Positions 26,177-35,068 of a stretch of DNA of 64,000 nucleotides are shown here, in pieces. Positions within the stretch are counted from its first letter, which is position 1; each line of letters opens with the position of its first letter. The DNA is taken from NCBI RefSeq assembly GCF_900142755.1, contig NZ_FRCA01000014.1:1-64000 (forward strand), in the 5' to 3' direction. The translations under genes and the position numbers were made by a program. This DNA comes from Halomonas cupida (GTDB lineage Bacteria > Pseudomonadota > Gammaproteobacteria > Pseudomonadales > Halomonadaceae). Below the pieces are notes generated by a model, which saw only the letters and a program-made list of their open reading frames with translations, made no database searches and had not been told where the DNA came from.

Positions 26177-27436
26177 TTAGGTTGCATGGCGAGTCTCCAG
26201 AATATCGTCCGCCATATCCTCCATCAGTCGAGTTCTGCGGTAGCGCTCCACAAAATCGTCGCGACGACATACGTTGAGATCCAGTTGTTCCAGGGCCTGG
26301 AGCGCAGCCAGAGCATCACAGGGCGGGAACACCACCGCGTTGTTGATTTCCTTGCCGACAAAGTCCGCCGCATGGCCTGCCAGTCCAGCCCAGATCGGCT
26401 TGCCTGTGGCAGCGTACTCGAACAGCTTGGACGGCAAGACGCGCAGAAACGCGGGCATATCATTGAGATGCAGAAAGAGAATGTCGGCGGACCGGTACTC
26501 ATCCATCAACTTGTCGCGAGACAGCGGGTCAAGCAGTTGCACATTGCTTACCCTCTCCGTTTGAAGTGCTTCCTGCAACGCATCCTTTCCACCGCCATCG
26601 CCAATCACGACGAAATCCAACCGGTTTGCCGTGTGCTTCGCCAACTCCGGCAGGATTCGATCCAGCCCTTGACCGGTACCCATGTTGCCCGCGTAAACCA
26701 CGCGCAGCCGACTCTCACACCCTGAGACGTCACGCCCGGACACATTACCTTCCGGCAGGTCACGTTCCGGTACATCACCGCCCGACACGTCACAGCCGGT
26801 ACCCATGCCACTACTGAAAGCAAATAGCTCGTCCACACCATTGGTGAACCAGGAAAAACGCCGCGAAGGATATCGCTCCTCGAAATAGCCAGCAAAGCCT
26901 GGCGACACCAGGTTGATCTTGTCCGCCTGGCCAATAGTCCAGCGCTCGATGGGGCTGAACGCTGTACTCCCCAGTCTCCGCGCTCCTTTCGGCAGGATGT
27001 AGCGAAGGTTTTCGACAAAGATATCGCGGATATCCAGGTACAAGGTCGCCGACTGGCGTCGGGCGATACAGGCCCCAAGAGTCGCCGTCATCAAACGGGA
27101 GGAAGTGGCCACCACAAGGTCATACTGCTGACCTTTCACCAACCGGTTGACGGCTCGGGCGTAGGTAATGAAAGCCCGAGCCTGATCTACCATACCGCTC
27201 TGGTGAGACGGCAGCGCTACGCGATATACGCTCAGTTGCTGCTCATGCTCGATCTCCGGCGCAGCAGCAGAGAACGAGGCGTAACGATTGGGCAGTGTCG
27301 TAATAACATCAATGCGTGCGTCACCCGCCAGCCTGGGCAACATGGCCTTGACCAGTGCCTGAGTGCGGAATGAGCACGCACTCAGGTCCGGGGGATAATA
27401 GAAACTCAACAACAGGATATTCAAATAATGCCTCAC
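26177..27436 (-). CDS. GT4-family glycosyltransferase with internal pentapeptide repeat
   Basis: 419 residues. ILLLSFYYPPDLSACSFRTQ at the N-terminus resembles WcaI/WbuB-type GT4 enzymes, and RLRVVYAGNMGTGQGLDRIL starts the donor domain. EYAATGKPIWAG is a diverged E-x7-E region. Between the two domains (about residues 214-238) are five tandem 15-bp units that encode G-x-D-V-S-like pentapeptides, an expansion in the interdomain linker. The start may be the GTG at 27436 or a TTG at 27424, which has the better ribosome site (GAGG). It is 12 bp from the upstream GT gene, so the two form an operon. Confidence 0.82.
   Translation of the reverse strand: MRHYLNILLLSFYYPPDLSACSFRTQALVKAMLPRLAGDARIDVITTLPNRYASFSAAAPEIEHEQQLSVYRVALPSHQSGMVDQARAFITYARAVNRLVKGQQYDLVVATSSRLMTATLGACIARRQSATLYLDIRDIFVENLRYILPKGARRLGSTAFSPIERWTIGQADKINLVSPGFAGYFEERYPSRRFSWFTNGVDELFAFSSGMGTGCDVSGGDVPERDLPEGNVSGRDVSGCESRLRVVYAGNMGTGQGLDRILPELAKHTANRLDFVVIGDGGGKDALQEALQTERVSNVQLLDPLSRDKLMDEYRSADILFLHLNDMPAFLRVLPSKLFEYAATGKPIWAGLAGHAADFVGKEINNAVVFPPCDALAALQALEQLDLNVCRRDDFVERYRRTRLMEDMADDILETRHAT
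26723..26797 (-). repeat. Five 15-bp tandem units inside a GT4 gene
   Basis: Minus-strand units are GGCTGTGACGTGTCG, GGCGGTGATGTACCG, GAACGTGACCTGCCG, GAAGGTAATGTGTCC and GGGCGTGACGTCTCA. They keep frame and encode GCDVS, GGDVP, ERDLP, EGNVS and GRDVS. Confidence 0.9.
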
Positions 27437-27448
27437 TCAAGCTCATGA

Positions 27449-28678
27449 CTAACCAGCCAACACCCTCTCGTAGAGCTTGACCAACGCCTGCTCCTGCTCT
27501 TCCCAATTGAGATGGAGCGAGGCGATTCCAGCATTTTCTGCATAGCGCATCCGTAGCGCCGGATCCTGAACCAGGGTATTCAGTGCCTCGGCCAACGACT
27601 CGCTGTCGCCGGGCGTCGTAAGTATACCGAGATCGTACCTTCGCACGACCTTGCTGATTTCCGGCAGGCTGGACGCCACCACCGGCAACCCTGCCACAAC
27701 ATACTCAAACAGCTTATTCGAATCCGTCGTGAAATGATTGAGACAGGTATTCTCGATGGGCTGAACACCGATATCCGCCGAAGCTGTGTAATACGGTAAC
27801 TCGCTCAACGCCACCGTAGGGATGAAACGCACACGCTCGGCCAGCCCCAGCTGTTCAGCGAGGTGACGCAACTCCCCTTCCTGGCGCCCGCCACCGATGA
27901 ACACGAACCAGGCATTCGGAACGCTGGCTGCGACTTCCACCAACCGGGGCAACCCCCGCCCCTGCTGGAGTCCTCCCTGGTACAGGATGATCGGCCATGG
28001 CTTATCGAGCTGTAACTCGTCGCGAATTCTGGTGGACTGCTCGACTTGTGTCAGTCTGGGGCGATTCTGCAGCACCAATGGGCGCGGTATGCCATAGGCT
28101 CGCGCGAAGAACTTCGCCCGCGCATCGGTGGTGGTGATGGTGCCCACGGCACGCGGCATCAGAGTCTTTTCCACCCAGCCCACGACACGGCGAAAACTCT
28201 TGTAACCTTCCCGGTCGGTGCTGATCTCATGGGCATCATAGACCAACGGTACACGAGCAAGCACTGCGGCCAGCCAGGCAGTCGGCAACACGTTCACGTC
28301 ATGGGCATGAATCACCGAGGGGCGGGAACGAACCAGTTGGTAAGTCAGCTCAATATGCGCCCAGGTTCGCGCAGCGATGCTCAGTAATTGCCCAATCAGG
28401 CGCCTCGAGCCAGACCTATCCGCCACCGCGGGCTCTGCTGCTGACTCAACCGCATCCGGGTTGGCATGCTGCCGCTTGCGAAACTTCCAGAGCGGGCTGC
28501 GCGCCACACGCACAACCTTGACGCCTGACTCCAGCGTTTCCCGCTCTGAAGTCTTTCCCGGAGCATGCAGCGCATGGACCACAACCTGATGACCTGCCGC
28601 CTGGAGAGTCTGTGCTTCCTTCAGGACACGAGCGTCGTTAAGAAAGTCGTTCCATACAATCATGGAAATAGTAAACAA
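27449..28678 (-). CDS. GT4-family glycosyltransferase
   Basis: 409 residues. MIVWNDFLNDARVLKEAQTL at the N-terminus and WPIILYQGGLQQGRGLPRLV at the start of the donor domain match a GT4 subgroup seen in exopolysaccharide loci. HAHDVNVLPTAW holds the central loop, and NKLFEYVVAGLPVVAS gives the C-terminal nucleotide-binding Glu. The start appears to be a TTG at 28678 with AAGGA seven bases upstream; the first ATG is five codons in and has no ribosome site. It sits between the membrane/kinase fusion gene and another GT4 gene. Confidence 0.85.
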   Translation of the reverse strand: MFTISMIVWNDFLNDARVLKEAQTLQAAGHQVVVHALHAPGKTSERETLESGVKVVRVARSPLWKFRKRQHANPDAVESAAEPAVADRSGSRRLIGQLLSIAARTWAHIELTYQLVRSRPSVIHAHDVNVLPTAWLAAVLARVPLVYDAHEISTDREGYKSFRRVVGWVEKTLMPRAVGTITTTDARAKFFARAYGIPRPLVLQNRPRLTQVEQSTRIRDELQLDKPWPIILYQGGLQQGRGLPRLVEVAASVPNAWFVFIGGGRQEGELRHLAEQLGLAERVRFIPTVALSELPYYTASADIGVQPIENTCLNHFTTDSNKLFEYVVAGLPVVASSLPEISKVVRRYDLGILTTPGDSESLAEALNTLVQDPALRMRYAENAGIASLHLNWEEQEQALVKLYERVLAG

Positions 28679-28706
28679 ATTGAGATCCTTGGGATGAACA
28701 TTACTC

Positions 28707-30452
28707 TCAAGCGGTTGTCTGAGGTTCCTCTAACGGAACTTCCAGGCAGCTTAGAATATCCGGTATCAGCTCAAGTGCTTGTAAAAATTTTTGACGTGAG
28801 CAAAGCGCCTCCATCTCAAACATTAAAGCCGCTAAAGCGACATCCTTAAGGCATACATTTGTCATTGATGTCCGGACCTTCTTTGCCTCGCTCAACGCCT
28901 CACCCAGGAGCTCCAGCTGATTGGTGGCCACAGGCCATCCTGCCCCTATTGGTTCCAAACTCCAGCGTCCCCAATGAAGCATCTTTATTCCCCCGTCATC
29001 ATCTTCTATTACAGTACCTTTCGTAACATCCGGGTTAAATACAGAAACTGGCAAGGCTTTTAACTTAGATACAATCAGGCCATATTGACAATGCAACTCC
29101 TTAACATTAACTGACACTTCCCCACCAGTTAACTCTGCTACCATTCTAAGCCTTTCGACCATCTTTCCATCTACACGCTGCCACAGTGGAGGCTTTGACC
29201 GAGAAAAACGTGAGACTAATTCTATACTTGGCTCAACAGTCATAAGTAAGCCAAGAGACTTAATCTTGGCCGAATTGGCTCCATGTTGATAAATACAAAA
29301 ATTATCGCTCATCTTATATATATTACATTTCAACCCATTAATTTGCGCTGCATTGACAAACCCCAATGAAGGAAGGGCGTCATCATCCGCCAAAAGAGTT
29401 GCTTCGTGTATTGCTTGCCCCCCTCTATTTGCTGCAAACACTTTCACTAAATAGGATTCATGCTCTCCATCTGCAACGAAAACTTTAACAACAATTGCAC
29501 CAACATCCTGAACTCCCAAATGGTACCATTTTAGCTCAATTTCTTTCTCCTGAAAAGAAGAGGAGACTTCTTCCAAAACATTCCGTACCCACGCCTCTCT
29601 ATGAGGGTCGTCAAAAAGTGCCCAAAACCCCTTTTCATGCCTCTTCGACTCATCAAGCAATACATGACCATGGAAGAATAATGCGTTTAATTTCAGCTTC
29701 CTGTCTTTCAACCACTTAAAATCACCAACTAGGGCAGTGATGCGAGAAAATCCTTGCCTAATTAAAATAATGGAGACGACAGCAACTAACAAGCCTGGAG
29801 GACTCCCCCATAAAAAGTCCCAGACCATAAACATGAAAGCAAGTAGAAATCCAATATTTGCTGCAAATCCGACAATCTTCGAGGGAGCTTCATCTAGTCC
29901 TTTGCGCACCGCCCCCCTACCGAGATAAAGCGCGGAGAAGATAAAAACTAGCAGAACAATATATAGAAAAAGAAACAATGAAAGGTGTGAATATGTCCAA
30001 GACAAGCCTGTCGATATAACTAACACCAAAATAATACTGGCCATACTCCGAGAATAACGTTGATATCCTTGAGTAGCAACTTCGTCTTGGCTTTCAAAAA
30101 GAATCGTTTTTTGGCTTCTTCTCAAAAGAAAACCAGCCCCTACACCAACACCATAAGTGATTATCTTTTCGGAAATCAGGTGAAAGAGATAAAAAACAAT
30201 CGCCAGCATACCAAGCGACAATACCAGCACATCTCGATCTACACTCTCAAAAAAAGAAGGAAAATAACGAGGTATCCCTGTAGACCCCAACAGCATGATC
30301 ACTTTCAGAGGAAGCAGTGAAGCAAGAAGAACTGAAAACTGAGAAATCAATGTAGCTACTACAACTATTAATGTCGCCCCGGGGACAACACGAAACATTT
30401 TATTCCCAAGAGAAAAAAACCACCTTAAAGAGGTTAAATTTCTTTTTATCAA
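28707..30452 (-). CDS. Membrane protein fused to a kinase-like domain, function unknown
   Basis: About 581 residues, AT-rich. The first 260 residues contain five or six hydrophobic helices in a pattern like one ABC-exporter membrane domain, but no ATPase domain follows. From about residue 310 a soluble part has strands resembling a kinase N-lobe (VVKVF then SYLVKVFAANRGGQAIHEA, a candidate Lys and Glu). Much later comes IKMLHWGRWSLEPIG, placed where phosphotransferases have their catalytic H-x-D. The catalytic Asp is not evident there, so it may be a degenerate kinase. The likely start is a TTG at 30452 with GGGAG seven bases upstream; TTG at 30479 is an alternative. The context suggests a role in polysaccharide export or modification. 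Confidence 0.5.
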   Translation of the reverse strand: MIKRNLTSLRWFFSLGNKMFRVVPGATLIVVVATLISQFSVLLASLLPLKVIMLLGSTGIPRYFPSFFESVDRDVLVLSLGMLAIVFYLFHLISEKIITYGVGVGAGFLLRRSQKTILFESQDEVATQGYQRYSRSMASIILVLVISTGLSWTYSHLSLFLFLYIVLLVFIFSALYLGRGAVRKGLDEAPSKIVGFAANIGFLLAFMFMVWDFLWGSPPGLLVAVVSIILIRQGFSRITALVGDFKWLKDRKLKLNALFFHGHVLLDESKRHEKGFWALFDDPHREAWVRNVLEEVSSSFQEKEIELKWYHLGVQDVGAIVVKVFVADGEHESYLVKVFAANRGGQAIHEATLLADDDALPSLGFVNAAQINGLKCNIYKMSDNFCIYQHGANSAKIKSLGLLMTVEPSIELVSRFSRSKPPLWQRVDGKMVERLRMVAELTGGEVSVNVKELHCQYGLIVSKLKALPVSVFNPDVTKGTVIEDDDGGIKMLHWGRWSLEPIGAGWPVATNQLELLGEALSEAKKVRTSMTNVCLKDVALAALMFEMEALCSRQKFLQALELIPDILSCLEVPLEEPQTTA

Positions 30453-30627
30453 TGGATAGCTCCCAAACAGCACAACCAAAAACTCATTTAAAAATCACAC
30501 AACAGTGCAGGGCAGACATCTAATCTTAGTCTTTCTCAAGCCCTACCATGGACTCCATAGATCTTTTAAAATAATACTGAAAAAATAAAAACAACGCCCC
30601 CCAACTCTGGCTCTAAAATTCAAAAGG

Positions 30628-31332
30628 TCAGAAAGATGCCAAAAAGTTTCTCATCCAAACTTCACCAAACTTTCCATTCATATGGAACAGGTCACTCTTG
30701 TCATGATTTTCTCCATCATGCCTATCTCCAACCTCAACCTTTACGGAGCCGTTACAGTAAACAGGGGAAGTTTTATAACCACCTTCAATTGTTTCTTCTG
30801 GTTGCGGAATGACTTCATCACCTTCTCTAAACACTCCACAATCATTCAGCAAGCGAATTCCATCATAATAATACTCTAGTGGCTTATTCACAAAAGGCTC
30901 ATTATACGACCTCAAAGGATTGTGCGAAAGAAAGATTTTTTTATTAGTTATGGACGTAAGCTTAGCGTACGTCGCATACAAAATCGTTTTCTTAACATAA
31001 TCATCAACAGCCTCTTTAAGAAACTCCTCTGAGTATCCATTAATGTTATTTGTAATTGGCTGAAGCCCCAATCCATATATTAAGAACACATCATATTCTT
31101 TCGGATCAACTAGATCTTTTCCCTTTGACGTGAACTTTATTGCAGAGCCTAGTTTCTTATTTCCGGGAAGAAGCTTGTCATCCACGACCTCTAGATCTTT
31201 CATACCATGTGAGCGCTGTGCAAAAAAAGTCACTTCAATACTTGGGTGATTTTTGCACATTCTGTCCCAACCCTGTTTTAGAGAGCCAGCATGACTATTA
31301 CTTAACACACAAATATTAAGCCTATCTTTCAT
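30628..31332 (-). CDS. SGNH-like protein coupled to GSCFA gene, function unknown
   Basis: 234 residues from the ATG at 31332, which overlaps the GSCFA gene by 11 bases. LNICVLSNSHAGSLKQGW at residues 4-21 resembles the first block of SGNH hydrolases, with SNSHAGS in the nucleophile position. KKIFLSHNPLRSYNEPF follows near residue 140. There is no signal peptide or membrane span, so it is probably cytoplasmic. Proteins of this kind occur beside GSCFA proteins in polysaccharide clusters, where a paired role in acyl or other ester modification can be guessed. AT-rich composition marks it as part of the acquired segment. Confidence 0.5.
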   Translation of the reverse strand: MKDRLNICVLSNSHAGSLKQGWDRMCKNHPSIEVTFFAQRSHGMKDLEVVDDKLLPGNKKLGSAIKFTSKGKDLVDPKEYDVFLIYGLGLQPITNNINGYSEEFLKEAVDDYVKKTILYATYAKLTSITNKKIFLSHNPLRSYNEPFVNKPLEYYYDGIRLLNDCGVFREGDEVIPQPEETIEGGYKTSPVYCNGSVKVEVGDRHDGENHDKSDLFHMNGKFGEVWMRNFLASF

Positions 31333-32359
31333 CGGAGAATGCCTCCAGCAATTGCTCATCACAGAAGGCATCCTGAACCGCTCCAGACTTCTCTAAGAAA
31401 GCATCCTGTTTTGTTATTTCTAGCGACTTAAAAAAGTGTTCCATGACATAGGAAACACCACGCGGATTAACACTGCGACGATTAGGTTCAAAAAACATCC
31501 CATTAAACACTGGGCTGTTTATGATTTCATACGAGGGAAAATAATCAACGAAACGTTTATCCTCTGCAGCCATCCCAGCCACGCTCCGCAAAACGGACTT
31601 AGATTTCATTGTGGCCACGATAACATGCTGAGAAGTGTACGTTGCAGTAAGAGGAACAGGAGAAACGGTAAGTATGATCTTTATTTTTGGATTCAACTCC
31701 CGCAAAATGTCCAACACACAATACAGATCATTCTTTACTTTAGGAACTCTCTGATTCTCAAAAACATGCTCATCAGGATTAAACTCGCCAGCCACCGTTC
31801 CAGGGCACATCGGATACTCATACCCACCATGTTTATGTACCCAGCTCTCGGTCAAGCCAAGAGTAAAAACAAAGTAGTCACTCTTCACAACAGATTCTCT
31901 GAAACATTCTATTGTTATATTTCTAGACTCGATAGCCTCTTTTTTACTTTTAAACCCTCTAGGCTCTACCCTAGGCCTAAACGGGTCAAAGAACCTCCCA
32001 TTCTTCTCCCAAACTTCGTCAGGTTGCTCTTTTTTCCTCGTAGCCCATAGCAACCACTGCTTAAGCAATGAAACAGTATATATATTCCCAGTACGGGAAC
32101 TAAATATATCATAAGAGTATTTTCTTCTTACACTTTCATCTACAAAAGATGGAGCTTTTTCAGTGATATACCAGCACCCGCCCCTCTCTCTCAATGCCTG
32201 ACCTATATGTTGGGCAAAGCAGGAACCATAACAAGCAACCTTGTCACTGTTTTTAATTTTAAATTTCGATTCCCATAGATCATCGATATCAAGTGGATGT
32301 CTATTTGCAACAGAAGGGCGCCAAAAATTTTTTTGTGGTAAATCTTCATAAGGATTCAT
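31322..32359 (-). CDS. GSCFA-domain protein (SGNH superfamily)
   Basis: 345 residues. The diagnostic KVACYGSCFAQHIGQALRER is at about residues 40-59, giving the family its name and providing the putative Ser/Cys nucleophile region. YFVFTLGLTESWVH and IILTVSPVPLTATYTSQHV are further family blocks in the expected order. GSCFA proteins are SGNH-related and recur in bacterial capsule and exopolysaccharide loci, but no reaction has been firmly assigned to my knowledge. The 3' end overlaps the next gene, so the two are co-translated. The 5' end lies only 37 bp from the boundary of a decayed IS3 element, so its native promoter may have been displaced. Confidence 0.78.
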   Translation of the reverse strand: MNPYEDLPQKNFWRPSVANRHPLDIDDLWESKFKIKNSDKVACYGSCFAQHIGQALRERGGCWYITEKAPSFVDESVRRKYSYDIFSSRTGNIYTVSLLKQWLLWATRKKEQPDEVWEKNGRFFDPFRPRVEPRGFKSKKEAIESRNITIECFRESVVKSDYFVFTLGLTESWVHKHGGYEYPMCPGTVAGEFNPDEHVFENQRVPKVKNDLYCVLDILRELNPKIKIILTVSPVPLTATYTSQHVIVATMKSKSVLRSVAGMAAEDKRFVDYFPSYEIINSPVFNGMFFEPNRRSVNPRGVSYVMEHFFKSLEITKQDAFLEKSGAVQDAFCDEQLLEAFSDER

Positions 32360-32395
32360 AAATTACACCCATGTGGCCTATGGAACTTAAATAAC

Positions 32396-33597
32396 TGTAA
32401 TGCCCCCTGGTTTCTGCACACTCTACGCAGCTAATTCGGGATGTGCTCGGAGTGCTACATAGTCCAGAGACTGATGTGGAAGCTCTTCGTTGTAGTACCG
32501 GATCCAGCGATCGATCACGACTCTGGCTTGGCCCAGAGACTCGAAGCGATGAAGCCAGATGCACTCCTCCTTCAAAGAGCGAAAGAAGCGCTTCACGAGC
32601 CCGTTCCGTTCCGGTGTATACGGCGTCGTGAACTCCTGCGTGAGACCATAGGCCTTCACTGTGCCCGTATATATAGTGGCGACTGCTGAAAACGAGCCCG
32701 TTATCTGACCGAAGGGCTAGCGGTTGCTGAACGCGCTCGCGCCCCCAGTCGATAGATCAGCGCTTCCTCCAGCGCGGCCTCTGCGTTCTTGCTGCTGCCA
32801 TTGTCCGATAACCGCCAGCCGAGGATCTCTCGTGTGCAGCAGCCGATGATCACCGCCAGGCTGGCTCGCCGATCCTTTCCACACCACACGTGGGTGAGAT
32901 CGGCCTCGAGGCAACGGATGGCAGACTCTTGGCACGAGGGCGGAAGCCCTGATGCCGTTTCCGCACCTGCCAGCCCTTGAGCTGCAGGATGCTCTGAACC
33001 GGCTTGCGGTTCTCACCCAGGACACACGCCAGTCGGCAATAGCCATAGGTGGGGAACCGTTCCGAAGCCAGTTTCACCCGCGCCGCCAAGTCGCCATTGA
33101 TGACACGCTTCCGCGACTGGGGCCGGTAATACAGGCTTCGCCGGGGGGAATCCCAGCCAGCGGCAGAGCTTGACGAGCGACACCACATGGCCTTCCTCGA
33201 CCAGTTGCGACTGCAGCGACCTTACGAGCTCTCCTCCTCGTCGAGCAGGCGCTTGAATTTTTTTACGCATAGATCAGCAGATGAGCCTCGCCCAGTGCCT
33301 CCTTGGTCTCACGGAGCTCACTCACGGATGCCCTTCCGGCGGGCCTTGAACCCGTTCTCCATGCTGCGCTGGGCTTCATCAATCCAGCCCTCGACCTCGG
33401 AGACGGTGAGATCGTACTGGCGAGCCACCTCAGCGGCCGTGATCTTGCCCTTGAAGATGTCCCCTTGCGCTTGGCAGTCCACCGCTTGATGGGGTTGTCG
33501 TCGCTCATCCTGTCCTCCTGATGGCTGCACTATACCCTGTGCAGCTCTGGAGGGGGTCGCTTCATAGATCGGTGTCCACGATTGCTGGGTAAGATCA
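32396..33597 (-). mobile_element. Degenerate IS3-family insertion sequence (about 1.2 kb)
   Basis: The outer end at 33573-33597, read on the minus strand, begins TGATCTTACCCAGCAATCG, a typical IS3-type terminal repeat. The opposite end from 32396 begins TGTAATGCCCCCTGG and matches it at about half the positions, so that boundary is approximate. No flanking target duplication was found. The right end is clearly related to that of a second element at 36.2-37.1 kb. Both elements carry minus-strand transposase fragments and bracket a deacetylase and a sulfotransferase gene. Confidence 0.75.
32423..33530 (-). pseudogene. IS3-family transposase (orfA and orfB), multiply frameshifted
   Basis: Fragments in changing frames spell out a complete IS3 transposase. 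They are orfA with an HTH (ITAAEVARQYDLTVSEVEGW), the start of orfB (LQSQLVEEGHVVSLVKLCRW), an HTH_21-like region (ASERFPTYGYCRLACVL), the integrase core, and a C-terminal TPYTPERNGLVKRFFRSLK with the catalytic Glu in SLKEECIW. At least four frame changes occur between 33.3 and 32.65 kb. It cannot be active as read. Confidence 0.82.
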
Positions 33598-33629
33598 ATC
33601 TAGCCATTACACCAATTAATAGCCGGAAA

Positions 33630-35012
33630 CTAACCTCTATGCAAAACCGGAATAAACGGAGATTCTGATATTTGTTTAGACGAGACTCTACGTGCAGTTT
33701 GCGAGCATGTCTCAACTATGAAACCTGATGAGGCTACATAGTCAACAAAATCAACAAAATCATTATAGACATCTTCATTAAACCCACTAAGAGCTACACG
33801 CCTTCCCTTAAGATTTTCTGGACTAACTTTAAATTCCGTGGAATCAAAAATTTGCCCCGGCTTCAAACTTTTCTTTTTAAAAAAAGAAAAAGAGTGCATC
33901 ATAAAATTGCAATGAGCCGGCACACCAGCACCACTCAACACCCCCTTAATCTCGCTTCCTTTCAACCAGTTAATATCAAGCTTCGATTCCTTAGCTCCAC
34001 CATATTTTCCAGACACAATAACAGGCGTTACAGGGATTCGTGTAATACAACCACTCTCCCCAAGGTGTGGATGAAGAAACTTAACCTTGTCATCATTATC
34101 ACCATATTTAGGAAACAGGATAGAAGAGTCCACAAAAATACCAACATCCCTTAATGCTCTCAAGGTGTCATCATTATGTTGGTAACCACCGGCACGAAAA
34201 GAAGTTATATTTACGCCACAAATATCTTCTAACTTCTTCTTTCCATACTCCAGTATTTCACGCTGTTGCTCATAATTATATTCAGTGATCAATTTATTAT
34301 AAAAAGGAAGCTTGGGATGCTGATGACAATGTAACCCGACCTCATGCCCGCAATCAGACAGATCTTTAATAACTCCCCTTATTTTTTCAGAATTAACAGA
34401 GAAATCTATTTCATACACATTGACAAAGAACGTCCCCGCCAAACCTCTGTCCGACAAGATTTTTGATATAGCACTTGTCGTAGGAATTCCCGAAGAACTT
34501 TCAAGCATTTCAAGCGAAGAAAAATAACAATCTTCGACATCCACTGTAATATTTAATGACTTCTCAAGTATTTCATCACCTGAATTGGATTTGTAATCTT
34601 CAATGAGCATTCTTTGGATCGGAAAGTCACTGATTGAACCACCAGCCTCTCCAGCTTTATTAATATCTACGCAAGCCGGTGACTGGACCTTTTTTAAATA
34701 GAGCAAGATTGAATCTTCTTGAAACTCACTATCACTCCCTACCGAAAAAATAATCGACACTTCGGAAGTACGTGGCAAAACAAGTAGCTCTCGAACACTT
34801 TTATCAAAGTACTGACAACCTCTAACTCCTGACCTGCTTCCTTGGAACACCCTCATCTTTTCAAAAAAAACTGGCCCACCATTTGGCGAAAAAATTTCAA
34901 TATTACAATATTTAGCTTCCATCTTACGGAATAGCTTTACAAGCCCTGCCCCCTGCAACTCAAACTCAGAATCATTAATTTTTTTTACTTTAAGAAAAGC
35001 TTTATTTTTCAC
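33630..35012 (-). CDS. NodB-like polysaccharide deacetylase domain protein
   Basis: 460 residues, AT-rich, starting at a GTG with AGGGG seven bases upstream. The first 145 residues are a unique beta-rich region. From about residue 150 there is a carbohydrate esterase 4-type domain with LNITVDVEDCYFSS (metal and base Asp), CGHEVGLHCHQHP (metal His residues), and SFRAGGYQHNDDTLRAL. This domain removes N- or O-acetyl groups from polysaccharide. No signal peptide is evident, so it probably acts on cytoplasmic lipid-linked intermediates. It lies next to a sulfotransferase-like gene, and N-deacetylation before N-sulfation, as in heparan-type polymers, is an attractive but unproved idea. The two genes are bracketed by degenerate insertion sequences. 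Confidence 0.8.
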   Translation of the reverse strand: MKNKAFLKVKKINDSEFELQGAGLVKLFRKMEAKYCNIEIFSPNGGPVFFEKMRVFQGSRSGVRGCQYFDKSVRELLVLPRTSEVSIIFSVGSDSEFQEDSILLYLKKVQSPACVDINKAGEAGGSISDFPIQRMLIEDYKSNSGDEILEKSLNITVDVEDCYFSSLEMLESSSGIPTTSAISKILSDRGLAGTFFVNVYEIDFSVNSEKIRGVIKDLSDCGHEVGLHCHQHPKLPFYNKLITEYNYEQQREILEYGKKKLEDICGVNITSFRAGGYQHNDDTLRALRDVGIFVDSSILFPKYGDNDDKVKFLHPHLGESGCITRIPVTPVIVSGKYGGAKESKLDINWLKGSEIKGVLSGAGVPAHCNFMMHSFSFFKKKSLKPGQIFDSTEFKVSPENLKGRRVALSGFNEDVYNDFVDFVDYVASSGFIVETCSQTARRVSSKQISESPFIPVLHRG

Positions 35013-35068
35013 AAGAAAACCCCTGTTATTTCTTAAAGCTCATATTCATTCAGGAATAACAATTAAAC

